This document shows, in pieces, positions 15,698-28,000 of a DNA stretch of 64,000 bases. The notes beneath the pieces are model-generated. The model ran no database searches. It had not been told where the DNA came from and saw nothing but the letters and a program-made list of their open reading frames with translations. The position numbers and the translations under genes were made by a program. Numbering within the stretch: position 1 is the first letter of the stretch; every line of letters starts with the position of its first letter. This DNA is from Trueperella pecoris (GTDB taxonomy: Bacteria; Actinomycetota; Actinomycetes; Actinomycetales; Actinomycetaceae). The stretch covers positions 558,001 to 622,000 of the forward strand of contig NZ_CP053291.1 of assembly GCF_014926385.1 (NCBI RefSeq), read 5' to 3'.

Positions 15698-17459
15698 CCG
15701 CTCCGAGATTGCTCTGCGCATCATCCGCACCGCAACCGAAATGGGGCTGGAAACCGTTGTCGGATATGCGCAAGCCGATTGCGGCACACCATTTACACGT
15801 ATGGCAGGCCAAGCCCACGCACTCGGCGGAACCAGCTACGCCGAAACCTACATGAACGGCGCCAAACTCATCGAGCTTGCCAAACGCACCGGAGCAACTG
15901 CCATTCACCCCGGCTACGGCTTTCTCTCTGAGAACGCCGAATTCGCCCACGACGTCGAAGCCGCAGGCCTGACCTGGATCGGCCCCTCGCCGCACACCCT
16001 GCGCGAACTCGGCGACAAGATCAGCGCCCGTCAGCTCGCCGAGCGAGCGGGAGTCCAACCGGTGCCAGGCATCTCCGAGGCAATCTCAGGCCGGGAGGAA
16101 GTTGAGCAATTCGTGGCACGCTGGGGCTACCCGATCGTGACGAAGAAGGCCGACGGTGGCGGTGGGCGTGGCATCACCATCATCCGCGACGACGCCGACC
16201 TCGACCACTTCTTCCTTGCCCAAGGCGACAGCCTCGCAGGCATCTTCGTCGAAAAATTCCTAGAGAAAGCGCGCCACATTGAAACACAATGTATGCGCGA
16301 TTCGCACGGCAACTTTGCGGTGGTCTCCACCCGCGATTGTTCCCTCCAGCGCCGCAACCAAAAGCTCATCGAAGAGGCACCCGCCCCAGGGTTGAGCGAG
16401 GAGCAGGAGCGCACGCTCCTTGTCTGGTCGAAGGCGCTGTTCGAGGGCGCGGACTTCGTGGGCCTCGGCACGTGCGAGTTCCTCGTTGACGAGGACGTCT
16501 TCTTTCTCGAGGTTAACCCGCGACTGCAGGTCGAGCACACGGTGTCGGAGGAAGTGACTGGTCTCGACCTCGTTGCCGAGCAGATTCGCATCGCCCGCGG
16601 CGAGGAGATTGCGTCCGTGCCCCAACCGGCCGGCCATTCCTTCGAGTTCCGCATCACCTGCGAGAATCCCACGCGCGACATGCAGCCCTCCGAGGGAACC
16701 ATCACCCAGCTGCAGTGGCCGCTCGGCCACGGCGTGCGCATCGAGACAGGGGTGGCCGTGGGCGACCTCGTCACCTCGGCGTTCGACTCCATGCTGGCCA
16801 AAGTGATCGTCACCGGCCCCTCGCGCGAGGCCGCCATCGCCCGTTCGCTGCGCGCGCTGGCCGAGCTGCGGATGGTCGGAATCGCCACGCCCGTGGCCCT
16901 CTACCGCGACATTCTTCACGACGCCGTCTTCCGCGCTGGCGCCTTCTCCACCCGCTGGTTTGAGGAAAAGTTCCTGCCGGAGTGGAAGCAGGGAGCCCCT
17001 GCGGCCCAGCCGGCGGCCGCGACCTCGATCGCCTACGCGGGCCAGCCCGCCAACCCGCAGCCCGCCGAGCGTCAGACCTTCACCATCGAAATCGATGGGC
17101 GGATGGCCGAACTGACCGTCCCCAAGGGCCTCTTCGGCGGGGGAGCGACGCCCTCGCCACGCCCGCAGCCTCTGCGCCGGGCCGCCCGCTCCCGGGCCGC
17201 GACCGTCACGGAGGCCGCCACGGGCGACGTGCGCTCGCCGATCCAGGCCATCGTCGTGCGCGTGGTGACCGAGGTCGGTGCACCCGTGCGCGAGGGCGAC
17301 CTCCTCATCGTCTTGGAGTCCATGAAGATGGAGAGCTACGTGTATGCCCCGCTCGACGGCGTCGTCGAATCCATCGCCGTGGACCAAGGCGCCAACGTCA
17401 GTGCCGGAGCACCCCTGCTCTCCATCGTGCCCGCGCCGAGCGAGGCTGGAAAGGAGTAA
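15678..17459 (+). CDS. accA: Acyl-CoA carboxylase alpha subunit (biotin carboxylase + BCCP)
   Basis: 593 residues; actinobacterial AccBC/AccA type. The biotin-carboxylase N-terminal domain (KILIANRSEIALRIIRT), the ATP-grasp Gly-rich loop KKADGGGGRGITII (~residues 154-167) and the EVNPRLQVEHTVSEEVTG signature (~278-295) are present. A flexible Ala/Pro-rich linker follows, then the carrier domain with ESMKMES, biotin expected on Lys550. With the beta subunit it makes malonyl-CoA (possibly also methylmalonyl-CoA). ATG 15678 follows GGGAAAGG; upstream in-frame ATG 15636 is less likely. Codons shift to more G/C-ending choice in the second half, from about base 16,390. Confidence 0.92.
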   Translation: MKILIANRSEIALRIIRTATEMGLETVVGYAQADCGTPFTRMAGQAHALGGTSYAETYMNGAKLIELAKRTGATAIHPGYGFLSENAEFAHDVEAAGLTWIGPSPHTLRELGDKISARQLAERAGVQPVPGISEAISGREEVEQFVARWGYPIVTKKADGGGGRGITIIRDDADLDHFFLAQGDSLAGIFVEKFLEKARHIETQCMRDSHGNFAVVSTRDCSLQRRNQKLIEEAPAPGLSEEQERTLLVWSKALFEGADFVGLGTCEFLVDEDVFFLEVNPRLQVEHTVSEEVTGLDLVAEQIRIARGEEIASVPQPAGHSFEFRITCENPTRDMQPSEGTITQLQWPLGHGVRIETGVAVGDLVTSAFDSMLAKVIVTGPSREAAIARSLRALAELRMVGIATPVALYRDILHDAVFRAGAFSTRWFEEKFLPEWKQGAPAAQPAAATSIAYAGQPANPQPAERQTFTIEIDGRMAELTVPKGLFGGGATPSPRPQPLRRAARSRAATVTEAATGDVRSPIQAIVVRVVTEVGAPVREGDLLIVLESMKMESYVYAPLDGVVESIAVDQGANVSAGAPLLSIVPAPSEAGKE

Positions 17460-17461
17460 CC

Positions 17462-19051
17462 ATGTCTCACATCACCCCGACCAACGAATCGGTCACGATC
17501 GACACGACCTCTCACGACGTCGACCGAGAGGCATTCATTGCCTACCAGGAGGACATCTCCGCGCGGGCCGAGGAGAAGGCCTGCGTGCGCCAACACGCCA
17601 AGTCAAAAATGAGCGCGCGCGAGCGCATCGCCGAACTCCTGGACCCCGCCTCGTTCACCGAGATCGGCCAGTTCGTGGGCGGCAACCTGGCCGAGGGCTT
17701 CCAGGGCGCGGCCGTGACCTGCGGGCTGGGCACCATCGGCGGTCGCCGCGTTGCGATCTACGCCCAGGATTTCTCGGTGCAGGGCGGCACGCTCGGCGAG
17801 GCCGAGGGGGACAAGATCATCGCTACCATTGACAAGGCGCTCACGCTGCGCATCCCCGTCATCGGGATCATGGACTCGGGCGGGGCCCGCATCCAGGAAG
17901 GCGTGGTGGCGCTCGGCCAGTACGGGCGGATCTTCAAGAAGACGTGCGCGGCCTCCGGGGTGATCCCGCAGATCTCGCTCATCCTTGGCCCGTGCGCCGG
18001 GGGTGCGGTCTACTCGCCGGCGCTGACCGACTTCATCATCATGACGCGGGACAACTCGCACATGTTCGTCACCGGCCCCGACGTCGTCCGTGCGACGACG
18101 GGCGAGGAAGTCACCTTCGCCGACCTCGGCGGAGCCCAGGTGCACAACTTCCACTCCGGTGTCGCTCACTACCTAGCCGAGGATGAGCACGACGCGCTCG
18201 ACTACACGCGCACGCTCCTGACCTACCTGCCCGCCAACTGTGACGAGCCCGCTCCGTCCTACGACTATCTTCCCGACGCCGAGCCGGAGGCGATCGACGT
18301 CGGCGCGCTCGTGCCGGAATCGACGAAGGTGCCCTACGACGTCGTCGACGTCATTGGCGCCATCGTCGACTACGGCGAGTTCGTCCAGATCCAGGAATTC
18401 TTCGCCCGCAACATCGTGGTGGGCTTTGCTTGCATCGAGGGCCGGTCGGTGGGAATCGTCGCGAATCAGCCTCTCCACGACGCCGGAACCCTCGACGTCG
18501 ACGCCTCGGAGAAGGCCGCCCGCTTCGTGCAGTTCTGTGACGCCTTCAAGATTCCGGTGGTCACGCTCGTGGACGTGCCGGGCTATCGGCCAGGCACGGA
18601 GCAGGAACAGGCGGGCATCATTCGTCGCGGCGCGAAGCTGATCTGGGCCTACGCCACCGCTTCCGTCCCGCTCGTGACGGTGATCCTGCGTAAGGCATAC
18701 GGCGGAGCCTACATCGTGATGGGCTCGAAGTCGCTGGGCGGCGACCTCGTCTACGCCTGGCCGGGCGCGGAAATCGCTGTCCTCGGCGCGGACGGCGCGG
18801 TGTCGATCATCCACCGTCGCGAGCTCAAGGCCGCCCAGGCCGAGGGCAACGCCACCGAGGTCTTCGCCCGGCTCTCGCGCGAATACACGCGCGCCAATGT
18901 CAACCCCTATCTGTCGGTGGCCCGCGGCGAGCTCGACGGCATCATCGCCCCGAGCAACACCCGCCACACCATCGCCTCCTCACTGGAGGCCCTTCAGTCC
19001 AAAACCACTATCCATCACGGCCCCGCGCGCCACGGCAACATGCCGATGTAG
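17462..19051 (+). CDS. accD: Acyl-CoA carboxylase beta subunit (carboxyltransferase)
   Basis: 529 residues, the AccD/PccB carboxyltransferase type with N- and C-terminal crotonase-like halves. Seen: KSKMSARERIAELLDPASFTEIG, the oxyanion-type GIMDSGGARIQEGV, LILGPCAGGAVYSPALTDFI, MFVTGPDVV, VDVPGYRPGTEQEQAGIIRRGAKL and KAYGGAYIVMGSKSLGGD. The frame is open far upstream (to 16982), but ATG 17462, two bases after the alpha-subunit stop and behind GGAAAGGAGTAACC, is the real start. It is 16 bases from fas, so malonyl-CoA supply and use are co-expressed. Confidence 0.93.
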   Translation: MSHITPTNESVTIDTTSHDVDREAFIAYQEDISARAEEKACVRQHAKSKMSARERIAELLDPASFTEIGQFVGGNLAEGFQGAAVTCGLGTIGGRRVAIYAQDFSVQGGTLGEAEGDKIIATIDKALTLRIPVIGIMDSGGARIQEGVVALGQYGRIFKKTCAASGVIPQISLILGPCAGGAVYSPALTDFIIMTRDNSHMFVTGPDVVRATTGEEVTFADLGGAQVHNFHSGVAHYLAEDEHDALDYTRTLLTYLPANCDEPAPSYDYLPDAEPEAIDVGALVPESTKVPYDVVDVIGAIVDYGEFVQIQEFFARNIVVGFACIEGRSVGIVANQPLHDAGTLDVDASEKAARFVQFCDAFKIPVVTLVDVPGYRPGTEQEQAGIIRRGAKLIWAYATASVPLVTVILRKAYGGAYIVMGSKSLGGDLVYAWPGAEIAVLGADGAVSIIHRRELKAAQAEGNATEVFARLSREYTRANVNPYLSVARGELDGIIAPSNTRHTIASSLEALQSKTTIHHGPARHGNMPM

Positions 19052-19067
19052 CACTAAGGAGACACAC

Positions 19068-22000
19068 ATGACTCTCACGGAACAACTGAACGCAGGCACT
19101 CCCTACGTCCTCCAGTTTGCCGGGCAGGCCACGCCCTGGCGTACCGCCCTTGCCGACGTCGCCGAGGACCCGGCGATTCGTAGCGCGCTGACCGAGGTCC
19201 AGGCGCGCGCCGAGCGCCTTCTGGCGCCTGTCCTTCCCGAGCTGACTCGCATCTGCGCCGGACCGCTTGACCTCTTTAACAACCCGTCCGTGCAGGCCTT
19301 TTCCTCAGTTCCCGGAATTCTCTTGGCCCAGTTCGGCGCCCACCTGGATCTAGGACTGACGGGCGCCCCGCACGCCGTCATCGGACACTCCCAGGGCGTG
19401 TTGGCAGTTGAGATCGCCAAGAATGGCGACCTCGACCACGCGGCACGGATCTTCGCCCTCGCCCGCCTCATCGGCGCGGCCGCCACCTGGACGATGCGTT
19501 CGGCTGGGGCGGAACGTCACGGCGAACTGACGCCGATGCTCGCCGTTCGTGGCATCCCTGAAACCGAACTCGCCCGGATCGTCGATGCACACGATGGCGC
19601 AGGCATCGCGATCCGTAACACGCGCGATTCCTTCACGCTGTCGGGCATTCCGGCGGCTCTCGACGCAGTCCGGGCAGACATCTCCACCCTGGCTGACGCT
19701 CAGCACCGGGCGCGCTCGGAGAAGAGGGTTGGCGGCGCACCCATTGACCCCGTGCTCGAATTCCTCGACGTCTGGGCGCCCTTCCACTCCGACCTCCTGG
19801 CCCCGGCGCGGGCACAGGTGATCTCGTGGATGGATGCCTGCGGCTGGCGCGAGCCCGGCCTCGACGCGCTCGCGGCAGCGGTGCTGACCGACCGCCTCGA
19901 CTGGGACACGCAATTTGCTCAGGCAAGCCAGGGAGCCGAGTGGGTCATCGACCTGGGCCCCGGCTTAGGCCTGGGGCGGATCACGCAGGCAAACACGCTC
20001 GGGCGCGGCATCGGCGTCGTCAATGCCGCGACGGCGAGCGCCCGCGACGACATGTCCATGCCGGGCATGACATGGGAGAAGGGGGCTGACTGGTCGCGGT
20101 TCGCCCCGAAGTTGGCCTGGATCCAGGAAGACGGCCAGAGGCGCCGCGTTGTCGATACCCGCTTTACCCGCCTGACCGGTCGCGCTCCCGTGTTACTGGC
20201 GGGCATGACGCCGACCACCGTTGAGCCCGACATCGTCGCCGCTGCCGCCAACGCCGGCTACTGGGTCGAAATGGCCGGCGGCGGCCAGGTCACCGAGGAC
20301 GTGTTCGCCGAGAACCTCGCCGGGCTCGTCGCCCAGCTCGAGCCGGGCCGCACCGCCCAGTTCAACGCCATGTACATGGACCGCTACCTGTGGAATCTCC
20401 AATTCGGCACCCAGCACATCGTCTCCCGCGACAGGATGAGCGGGGCGCCGCTCGACGGCGTCGTCATCTCCGCGGGAATCCCCGAACTCGAGGAAGGGAC
20501 GGAGCTCGTGCGGCGCCTGCGCGCCGAGGGCTTCAGCTACGTGGCCTTCAAGCCGGGAACCGTGGGTCAGATCCGTCAGGTGCTCGACATCGCACGCGGC
20601 GTCGCCGACTGCCCGGTTTTGATCATGGTGGAGGACGGTCACGCCGGCGGACACCACTCCTGGGAGGACCTCGACCACCTTCTCCTGTCTACCTACGCCG
20701 AGATCCGTGCGCTGGAGAACCTGATTCTCGTGGTCGGCGGGGGACTCGGCGTGCCGCAACGCGCGGCCGCCTTCCTCACCGGCGAGTGGGCGCTCGAGCA
20801 CGGCCCGGTCACGATGCCGGTGGATGCCATCATGATCGGCACCGCCGCGATGACGGCCAAGGAGGCCAAGACCAACGACGACGTCAAGCAACTTCTTGTT
20901 CAGACCCCGGGTGTGAGCGCGGACAAGAACGCGGGCTGGGTCGGCCAAGGCGAGGTGGACGGCGGGGTGACCTCCGGCTTGTCGCACCTGTTGGCGGACA
21001 TGTACGAGATTGAGAACTCGGCGGCTCGAGCCGCCCGGCTCATCGTCGAGGTTGCCGGCGATCCGCAGGCCCTCGCCGAGCGCCGCGGGGAGATCATCGA
21101 GGCGATCAACGCGACGGCGAAGCCGTACTTTGGCGACCTCGAGATGATGACGTATGCCGACGTGCTACGCCGCTACGCCGAGCTGGCCTACCCGTGGAAC
21201 GACGCCTCCTGGGTCCAGCGCTTCCACGAATTGCTTCAGCGCGTGGAGGCCCGCCTCGCGCCGCAGGATTCGGGCGAGGTCACCTCGCTCTTCCCGGACG
21301 TGGTGGCGGCCGAGGAGCCGGGCGCGGCGATCGAGAAGGTCATCGCGGCCTACCCGATGGCTGAGCAGATTCACGTGACCACCTTTGACGCGGCCTGGTT
21401 CGTCGAACTGTGCCGCAAGTACCCCAAGCCTGTCCCGTTCGTGCCGGTCATCGACGCCGACCTCCTGCGTTCGTGGGGCACCGACGGCCTGTGGCAGTCC
21501 CACGACCCGCGCTACAGCGCCGACCAGGTTCGTATCATCCCGGGGCCGGTGTCCGTGGCGGGGATTACCTCGGTCAACGAGCCGATCGCCGACATCCTTG
21601 GCCGCTACGAGGCGGCGACCGTCGATGCGCTCGAACGCTCCGGCGCGGCTTCGGGCGATGCCGTCCGTTTCTCCCGCGACGCTGCCACGGTGGAGGACTA
21701 CCTGCGCAATGCCGAGAACATCCAGTGGCACGGGCATGTCATCACCAACCCCGCCCGGGTGGTCAGCGACGCCGACCTCGTCCCCACCGACAGGGGATAC
21801 GACCTCGTTCTCGAGCTCGACACCCTGTGGGAAGGCACCGGCGCCCACCAGCACGCCGTGCGTCAGATGCGCATTCCACTGACGATCCCCGCTGGGGCCC
21901 ACACCGGCGCGATGCCGGTGGTGGACGACGAGCGCTTGCCGCAGGCCATGAACGCCCTGCTGGCGGCGACGGCGGGAGTGGGCGCGCCGAACGTGATGGA

Positions 22001-25000
22001 CGATTGGATCGGTGAGCTGCCGGTCATCCGCGACTCTGCCATTTCCGCCTACGGCGAGGCGTGGTACCGCTTCTCCCTGCGCCCCGAGCTTGGCTCCCTG
22101 CACGCCGGCGTCACGGCAAACTCGTTGCCGAGCGCCCTCAATCTTGCCCCCATTGTCCCGTCCGCGGTCCTGGGCCTGTGCTGGCCGTCGATCTACGCCG
22201 CGCTCGGCTCGGCCATCGTCGACGATTACCCCGTGATCGAGGGCCTGCTGAACGCCGTCCACCTCGACCACACCGAGGACCTTGACACCGACCGGCTCGC
22301 CGGGCTGGATCACCTCGACGCTCGCTCGGCGTGTACGCAGGTCAGCGAGTCAAGCTCGGGCCGCGTCGTCGTCGTCGAGACGGAGCTGCAGCACGACGGC
22401 GAACGCGTGGGTTCCTTCACCGAGCGTTTCGCGATTCGGGGGCGGGTCTTTGGCAAGGACGTCCCCGCCGACCCGGCCCTCGCAGGCGGGCTCGGGCACG
22501 AGGTGACGGACACGCCGCGTTCCCTCCTGCGCCGGGTGAGCGCCACCGCGCCGGCCGACATGACACCTTTCGCCATGGTCTCGGGCGACTACAACCCGAT
22601 TCACACCTCCTACCGCGCCGCCAAGGTTGCCGGAATGGACCAGCCGCTGGTTCACGGAATGTGGCTGTGTGCGGCGGCGCAACACGCCGTCTCCGCCACC
22701 GACGAGGCGGGCCGCGGATGGCACATCGAGGGCTGGACCTACCGCATGTACGGCACCGTGGACCTCGGCGACGAGGTTGACATCAGCGTCGAGCGCATCG
22801 GATCCGTGGCAGGGGGAGGCCTCATCCTCGAGGTGACCTGCCGTGTGGAGAAGAACGTGGTGTCGGTGGCGACAGCCTCCGTGACCGCGCCCGTGACCGC
22901 CTACGTCTACCCGGGCCAAGGCGTGCAAAGCCAGGGCATGGCACTCGACGAGCGAGCATCCTCGCCCGCCGCCCGCAAGGTCTGGGAGCGCGCCGACGCC
23001 CACACCCGCGCCTCGCTCGGTTTCTCGATCCTCGCCATCGTGCGTGACAACCCGCAGGAACTGACCGCCGCAGGCGTGACCTACCGTCACCCGCAAGGCG
23101 TGCTCAACCTGACCCAGTTCACCCAGGTGGCGCTCGCGACCGTGGCTTTCGCCCAGACCGAGCGCCTGCGCGAGGCCGGTGTCCTCGTGGAAGGCTCCTA
23201 CCTTGCCGGACACTCGCTCGGCGAATACAACGCCCTGTCCGCCTACGCCAAGATCTTCCCGTTGGAGACCGTCCTGGAGATCGTCTTCCACCGCGGGTCC
23301 ACCATGCACAACCTCGTCCCGCGTGACGCCGAGGGACACTCGAATTACCAGATGGGCGCCTTGCGTCCGAACCAATTCGGGGTGGGCGACGCCGATGTGG
23401 CGGCCTACGTCGCCAGCGTCGCCGAGCGCTCGGGAGAGTTTATCGAGATCGTTAACTACAACCTCGCCGGCGAGCAGTACTCCATCGCCGGCACGGTGGC
23501 TGGCCTGAAGGCGCTGGCCGAGGACGCTGAACAGCGCGCCGAGGCCGCCGGCGGGCGCCGCCCGTTCATGCTCGTGCCCGGCATCGATGTCCCGTTCCAC
23601 TCGACGGTCCTTCGCGACGGAGTCCCCGACTTCCGCCAACTTCTTGACCGGCTGCTGCCCGCGCACGTCGATCCCGCGTTGCTTTCGGGAAGGTACGTCC
23701 CCAATCTGGTGGCGATCCCGTTCGAACTCACGCCCCAGTTCCTTGACGCCATCCTCGCCGTCGTTCCCTCCGCCAGCGTGCGCGAGCTACGCGAGCGCTG
23801 GGAGAGCGTGAACCTGGACGAAGAGGCAGGCAAGATCACCCGAGATCTCCTCGTGGAGCTACTGGCGTGGCAGTTCGCCTCGCCCGTGCGGTGGATCGAG
23901 ACCCAGGACTTCCTCTTCACCCCGGTTGCACAGGGCGGCGCCGGCGTCGAGCAGCTCATCGAGGTGGGCCTTGGTGCCGCGCCCACACTGGCCAACCTGG
24001 CGGCGAAGACGCTCAAGCAGCAGCGTTTTGGTGCTCACGTCAACGTTCTCAACGCTCAGCGCGACGCGAAGATCGTCTACCGCGAGGACCAGGCCACCGC
24101 CGACGCCCTCGTGGCGACGCCGTCCGAGCCCGCGCCGGCTCAGGCGTGCCCCGCTCCGGCCACTCCAGCCGAGCCGGAAGCCCTGCCCGCCGCGAACGAG
24201 GGCAATCCGCCCGCAGCGCCTGCCGCTGGGCCGGCCTACACCGGCCCAGTCGAGGACCTGACCTTCGCCGCAGCCGACGCGATCAAGGTTCTCCTGGCCG
24301 AGTCGAACAAGCTGCGCCTCGATCAGATTGGCGAAAGCGACAACGTCGAGTCCCTGACCAACGGCGTGTCCTCCAAGCGCAACCAGGTGCTCATGGACAT
24401 GGCCGCCGAGCTCAACCTGTCCTCCATCGATGGGGCAGCCGAGGCAAGCGTCAGCGAATTGGCCAAGACGGTCAACAAGCTCGCACACAACTACAAGCCT
24501 TTCGGCGCAGTGCTCAGCGAGGCGGTCAACGATCGTCTGCGCAAGCTCTTCGGTGCCGCCGGGCTCAAACCCGATCACGTGGGCGAGCGCGTCGCCTCGG
24601 CGTGGTCGCTCGGGGCAGGCTGGAGCGCGTGGACGAGCGCGGTCCTCCTCCTCGACACGCGCGAAGGCAAGTCCGCCCGCGGCGGTGAGCTAGCCGAGCT
24701 GTCCACGAGTGCGACCTCGGCGGCCGAGGTCGACGCGCTCATCGACGCCGCCGTCGAGCGCGTGGGCGCCATCGCCGGCGTCGCCGTCGCCAAGCCGACC
24801 AGCGCCGGAGGCGGATCGGCCGTGGTCGATTCGGCCGCGCTTGACGCCTTCTCCGCCGAGATCACCTCGGCGCTCGCCGAGAACGCACGAGACCTGCTGG
24901 CACGTCTGGGCCACACGGAGCAGGTGGCCGCCGCCGAGGCCGACGACTCGGTGCTCGTCGAGGCCGTGCGCGCCGAGCTGGGGCCAAACTGGGCCACCCA

Positions 25001-28000
25001 GGTTGAGCCTACCTTCTCCGCGGTCAAGGCCGTGCTCCTCAACGACCGTTGGGCGAGCGCACGTGAGGACCTCGCGCGCTTCGTCGCTGGCCAGAACGCC
25101 ATCACCGGCGTCTCGAGCTTCTTCGCAACGGGCCACGAGGTTGCCCGCCAGGCCGAGTTCTACGCGGACCACGCCCAGGTCAGCGACGCGGACCGCGTCA
25201 TGCTCCTGCGCATCGCGGCCGCCGCGCGTAGCACCGCACCCGGTGAGTTCTCCGGCAAGATCGCCGTCGTGACGGGCATGACCCCCGAATCCATCGGTGG
25301 CGCCGTCGTCGGACGCCTCCTGGCGGGCGGCGCGACCGTCATCGCCACGGCCTCCCGCGTCGACCAGGCGCGCCTCCTGGCCGGGCGGAAGATCTACCGC
25401 GAGCACGCCCGCGGCGACGCCTCGCTGTGGCTCGTGCCAGCTAACCTCTCCTCCTACCGCGACATCGATGCGCTCGTTGACTGGATCGGCAACCCCGTGC
25501 GCGAAACCGTGGGTGGAAAGACGGTGGAGAAGAAACCGGCCATGGTGCCCGACTTCCTCTTCCCGTTCGCCGCACCGCGCGTGTTCGGCATGATGGACGA
25601 CGCCGGGGGAGCCACGGAGATGCAGGCGCGCCTCATGCTGTGGGGCGTCGAGCGACTCCTCACGGGCCTCGCTGGCATCGGCGCCGACACGGTCGTCGAT
25701 CACCGCCTGCACGCCGTCCTGCCGGGCTCGCCCAACCGCGGCACCTTCGGCGGCGACGGCGCCTACGGTGAGGTCAAGGCCGCCTTCGACGCCATCGTCA
25801 ACAAGTGGCACGTGGAGCCCTGGGCATGCCGAGTGAGCCTCGCCCACGCGCGCATCGGCTGGGTGCGCGGAACGGGACTCATGGGCGGCAACGATCCGCT
25901 CGTGGCCGCCGTCGAGGCCGAGGGCGTGCGCACCTGGTCCACCCAGGAGATGGCCGAACAGCTCATGGGCCTCATCAGCGACGACGCCCGCGCCCGTGCC
26001 GCCGAGGCCCCCATCGACGCCGATCTCACCGGCGGCCTGGCCTCCATCAACCTCGCCCAAATCACGGAAAAGGCCGCGGCTGCGGCTGCCGATCGTGGCG
26101 AGCCCAGCGCCCCGCGTACGCTCGGCACGATCGCGGCCCTGCCGAGCCCGCACGTCGTCGGCCTGCCGGCCAACGCGGACGTGTGGGGAAGCGGCCACGC
26201 CCGCCCCGAGGACACCGTCGTCATCGTCGGCATCGGCGAGGTTGGCCCCTGGGGGTCCTCGCGCACACGCCACGCCGCTGAGCTCGGGATCCAAGCCGAC
26301 GGACGCGTGGAACTGACCGCCGCCGGCGTGCTCGAACTGGCCTGGATGACCGGCCTGCTCACCTGGCACGAGTCGCCCAAGGCCGGCTGGTACGACGCCG
26401 CGGACAACCTCGTTGACGAATCGGAAATCTTCGACCGCTACCGCGACGAAGTGGTGGCACGCTCCGGCGTGCGCCGCCTCGTCGACGACGGCCCGATCAC
26501 TGACGCGGGCACCGTGGACCTGGTCACCGTCTACCTCGACCGACCCATCACATTCACCGTGCCCAGCGAGGATGAGGCCCGCGCCTACGAGGCCGCCGAC
26601 CCGCAGTTCACCAAGATCACCCCGCCACACGCCGGCAACGCCGAGTGGAGCGTGACGCGCGTGAAGGGGGCGACCTCACTGGTCCCCCGCAAGACCACGC
26701 TCTCGCGCTACGTCGCGGGCCAGCTACCCACCGACTTCGACCCCACCCGTTGGGGAATCCCGCAGTCGATGGTGGAATCCATCGACAAGATGGCCGTGTG
26801 GAACCTCGTCACAACCGTCGACGCCTTCATCTCCGCGGGCTTCACGCCCGCCGAGTTGCTGGCAGCCGTCCACCCCGCAGAAGTCGCCTCGACGCAGGGA
26901 ACCGGATTCGGTGGCATGTCCTCCATGCGCAAACTCTTCGTCGAACGATTCCTCAACGAGGACATCGCCCAAGACGTCTTGCAGGAGACCCTCGCGAACG
27001 TCATCGCCGCGCACACCATGCAGTCCTTCGTGGGCGGCTACGGAGCCATGATGCAGCCGGTCGCCGCCTGCGCGACGGCCGCCGTCTCCCTCGAAGACGG
27101 CCTCGACAAGATCGCCGCCGGAAAGGCCAAGTTCGTCGTCACGGGAGCGGTCGATGACCTCTCCGTCGAATCCCTCGAAGGATTCGGCAACATGAACGCG
27201 ACCGCCGACTCGGCGTCGTTGGCCGCCCAGGGCATCTCGGAGCGGTTCTTCTCCCGCGCCGGAGACCTCCGCCGCGGCGGCTTCATCGAAGGCATGGGCG
27301 GCGGAACGGTCCTCATCGCCCGCGGCGACCTGGCCCTCGAGATGGGACTGCCGGTCTACGGCGTCGTCGCAAGCGTGCAGACCTTCGCCGACGGTGCCCA
27401 CACCTCCATCCCGGCGCCTGGCCTCGGCGCGCTCGCGGCCGGACGCGGCGGCAAGGACTCCCGCCTGGCCCAACGCCTCGCGGCCCTCGGCGCCGACGTC
27501 GACGATATCGCCGTCGTCTCCAAGCACGACACCTCGACGAACGCCAACGATCCCAATGAGGCAGAGCTCCACGTCCGCCTGGCCAAGGCACTGGGACGAA
27601 CCCCAGGCAACCCGCTGCACGTCATCTCCCAAAAGACGCTCACCGGTCACGCCAAGGGCGGCGCCGCCATGTTCCAGATCGCGGGCTTGACCCAGCTGTT
27701 CGCAAACGGGATCGTGCCGGCCAACCGTTCCCTCGACAACCTCGACCCGGTCTTCGCCTCCGACGACTACCTCGTGTGGCTACGTGACCCGCTGGCCATC
27801 GCCACGCGGGGACCAATCAAGGCGGCGCTGGCGACGTCGCTCGGCTTCGGGCACGTCTCGTCGATCGTGGCGCTCGTTCACCCCGGCGCCTTCGAGGCCG
27901 CCATCGAACGGGCTCACGGGGAGCAGGCCGCTCGTACCTGGCGCGCTAGGGCGCAGGCTCGCCTGGCTGCGGGCGCACGCCACCTCGAAGCGGCCATGGT

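Noticed and set aside
16982-17461. Long N-terminal extension of accD
   Set aside because: It overlaps the carboxylase carrier domain in another frame; ATG 17462 with a strong RBS begins the carboxyltransferase.
18897-19067. N-terminal extension of fas by 57 codons
   Set aside because: It overlaps the accD coding end in another frame; the in-frame ATG 19068 behind AAGGAG gives the family start.
24690-26630. A 646-residue minus-strand open frame opposite fas
   Set aside because: Long antisense frames are expected in strongly G/C-ending coding DNA; the plus strand encodes clear ACP/KR/KS sequence and the antisense protein has no family features.
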